Shown in pieces: positions 62,271-64,000 of a DNA stretch of 64,000 nucleotides. Each line of letters starts with the position of its first letter. Positions within the stretch are counted from its first letter, which is position 1. Location: positions 5,542,501 to 5,606,500 of the forward strand of contig NZ_CP117445.1 in NCBI RefSeq assembly GCF_030687715.1, given 5' to 3'. The position numbers were made by a program, and so were the translations under genes. The notes under the pieces are model-generated. The model was not told the DNA's origin. It saw only the letters and a list, made by a program, of their open reading frames with translations, and made no database searches. Origin of the DNA: Pseudomonas sp. FP2196. GTDB lineage: Bacteria; Pseudomonadota; Gammaproteobacteria; Pseudomonadales; Pseudomonadaceae.

Positions 62271-64000
62271 TCTCACCAAAGATATTCTCATTATCAAGTC
62301 AGGAGAGAACTTGGAGAGATCGATCAAGGAGGCTATTGCCAAAGCTAAGGCATGTGTTTCAAAGGTACTTTTTGAGTCCAAGCACATCGCTCCTAGCAAA
62401 ATCTCAAGCGGCTCCGTTAATGAGTATTACCAGGCCTCCGTCCTACGTTTCTTTAACGACCACTTGGATCCGGTTAACGCCCCGGTATACGATGAAGATT
62501 GGGTACACAATCTCCATACCTGCACGAAGAAAACTCCGGACGCGAAAATTGCCAAGCAGGTGGTTCCGAAGACCGCACACGACTGGATTAACAAGTCTTC
62601 ACTGGAAAGGCTTGCTAAAGATTCAATATTGATTTTGCATTTTCTCTGGCAGGAAAAAGCCGTACTTCTTCCGTTAGATACCAAGAAGCCCACTGGCAGC
62701 AACGAAACTAAGAAGAAGCATTTCGAGTTTGCTGCAGCTGACTACACTGAAGTTCTCGCCTTGGTCAGCAAGCCTTTCGTTCCTCATGTCACATACGAGA
62801 ACATTCTTGATATAACTACTGTTATGAAGCCGAGTGCCATCAAGAATTTCGAGTGGTATGCGTGGCGGATGATTCGCGCCACCGACTGGCACCAAATTGA
62901 AGACATCAGGCCGGTTGACATCTCTGATCTTATTGAACATCTAATTAAAACACGCCGTGGCGAAATCGACTGGTTCATGTATCCAATTGCCCCTGCGGCT
63001 TTTCTGAGCTACGTCCAGAAGCTATACCCTGAAAGGTGCCAGCAAGCCACTACCCCTCCAAAAAATGATAAGACAGCCAGTAAAAAGGCATTAATCTCTG
63101 GTGAATTCAACATCCCTGCTGAACACCAAAAAAGCGTCGATCTCTGGTTGAAATATCAAGGCAAGTTTATTCAACTGCTAAAAACCAAAGGAATGAAGAC
63201 TTTTAGGCACTATGAAAGCAGCTTCACGGTGTTCAACACGTTCCTATTTAGTGAATATCCTGGAAGAACTGGTCTACTTCCACCAGGGCCTCGAGATCTC
63301 AATCGTACACACATCGAAGGAGACGGCCAGGTTGGTTTTCTCAGTTATCTTCGCAAGGGTCGGTCGGGCACAGCCGTTCAAAAGTCCCTGTATCACTTGG
63401 AAGCTTTGTTTGACTACTTGATAGTCAACTCTAGCGCCGATGAGGAACTATCTGGCTTCGTTAATCCGATTTCCCACATCGATTATCCAATTGTAAGCAG
63501 AAGCTCTGGCACCAACAAGCCAGCTTTCGAATCCGAGCACTTTCCCATTCTGCTGCAATACTGTTACGCAATTGAATCTTTCTCAACGCACCTTGCCGAC
63601 AGGGTTCATGAAGAGCAGATCAATCTGTATGACAAAAAATTCAGGGCAGATATACCCACAAAGAACTGGAACGAAGCCCAGAAAGTTATTCAAACTGAAA
63701 AACTCGGGTACGTACCGGTTGTTTTCTATCGCAACCCAGACTTTGACGCCAGTCAGCCAAAGTCAGATATCAACCGCCCGATGAAATATGAAGCTCTACA
63801 CCTTCTCCCTAGGTTCGTAGTGCCCATTATCGAACACAGTGTCGAAAGGAATAAGCAATGGGTTTTCTATCCCCAACTGAACTACATTCGACACAACATC
63901 GTAGCGCTGGAAACCGGCGTTCGAAGCATTCACATTCGGTGGCTGGAAAAGCTAACCTATGATATGCACATTGATCGATCTAGACCGCTACCGCCTCTTT
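62263..64000 (+). CDS. Large second recombinase-like protein, 3' end outside window
   Basis: An open frame of at least 579 codons starts at ATG 62263, inside the integrase 3' end, behind AAGGAG, and is still open at base 64000. It begins MINLTKDILIIKSGENLERS. Residues 1-540 show no motif I know, with several Phe/Tyr/Trp-rich helical stretches. Near residue 554 the segment ALETGVRSIHIRWLEKL looks like the Arg-I box of tyrosine recombinases, so a catalytic domain probably follows beyond the edge. Tight overlap implies coupled expression with the integrase. Candidates are GmtZ-type or TnpB-type partners; neither is proved. Confidence 0.7.
   Translation, partial: MINLTKDILIIKSGENLERSIKEAIAKAKACVSKVLFESKHIAPSKISSGSVNEYYQASVLRFFNDHLDPVNAPVYDEDWVHNLHTCTKKTPDAKIAKQVVPKTAHDWINKSSLERLAKDSILILHFLWQEKAVLLPLDTKKPTGSNETKKKHFEFAAADYTEVLALVSKPFVPHVTYENILDITTVMKPSAIKNFEWYAWRMIRATDWHQIEDIRPVDISDLIEHLIKTRRGEIDWFMYPIAPAAFLSYVQKLYPERCQQATTPPKNDKTASKKALISGEFNIPAEHQKSVDLWLKYQGKFIQLLKTKGMKTFRHYESSFTVFNTFLFSEYPGRTGLLPPGPRDLNRTHIEGDGQVGFLSYLRKGRSGTAVQKSLYHLEALFDYLIVNSSADEELSGFVNPISHIDYPIVSRSSGTNKPAFESEHFPILLQYCYAIESFSTHLADRVHEEQINLYDKKFRADIPTKNWNEAQKVIQTEKLGYVPVVFYRNPDFDASQPKSDINRPMKYEALHLLPRFVVPIIEHSVERNKQWVFYPQLNYIRHNIVALETGVRSIHIRWLEKLTYDMHIDRSRPLPPL

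Larger units (their letters stand above)
60554..64000 (+). mobile_element. Left end of an integrative element in tRNA-Ile2
   Basis: Starts where the host tRNA is interrupted. Contains a foreign tRNA, a tyrosine recombinase and a second recombinase-like gene that continues past base 64000. Base composition is clearly more AT-rich than the preceding 60 kb and the codons include ATA, AGA and TTA, rare upstream. Cargo and right end are not visible. The paired recombinases recall Tn554-like or gamma-mobile-trio elements. Confidence 0.75.

Overview
The window is chromosomal DNA of a fluorescent pseudomonad (P. fluorescens group). Evidence: GC-rich, tightly packed genes; typical Pseudomonas proteins (Vfr, the MurU/AmgK cell-wall recycling pair, the autotransporter esterase EstA, RmcA); an rRNA leader of Pseudomonas type; and several REP families of the kind common in this group. 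From memory, the gene order mirrors P. aeruginosa PAO1 PA0668 down to PA0575, with some insertions and losses.

Layout. 1-560 holds the first 18 nt of a 16S rRNA gene (minus strand), its boxA leader and three tandem promoters. 572-10755 holds housekeeping genes: a tyrosyl-tRNA synthetase beside the rRNA operon, an M23 peptidase, anmK, erpA, argC, hemJ, a nitronate monooxygenase, a DUF805 protein, an SDR, a HIT protein and coq7. 10873-21977 holds speD, an OsmC protein, vfr, a lipoate-ligase-like protein, trpGDC, estA, trpE, gph and rpe. Two trp leader peptides ending in the same RWRWRA sequence lie just upstream of trpG and trpE, and the trpE one is the in-frame 3' end of gph. 22058-31313 holds an iron-type alcohol dehydrogenase, the agtABCD-type uptake operon (4-aminobutyrate/5-aminovalerate in P. 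aeruginosa) and the agtSR two-component pair. 31387-42728 holds a DUF3530 protein, a DjlA-like protein, murU/amgK and, divergently, lptD-surA-pdxA-rsmA-apaG-apaH-glpE. 43023-47895 is the prkA-yeaH-spoVR stress cluster behind a structured leader. 47958-60481 holds cca, folK/folB, plsY, tsaD, the rpsU-dnaG-rpoD macromolecular-synthesis region and the c-di-GMP protein rmcA.

The right end is different. The host tRNA-Ile2 (CAU) gene at 60497 keeps a normal 5' part but is cut in its T-loop. After 65 bp comes an unrelated, complete CAU-anticodon tRNA. Then come a tyrosine recombinase and, overlapping it, a very long second recombinase-like gene that runs off the window. Base composition falls and AUA codons appear. 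I read this as the left end of an integrative element that destroys the host tRNA-Ile2 and brings its own CAU tRNA. The two-recombinase head resembles Tn554-type or gamma-mobile-trio elements, so a third small gene followed by cargo is expected just outside the window. This junction and the duplicated gph/trp leader are the most interesting parts of the sequence.
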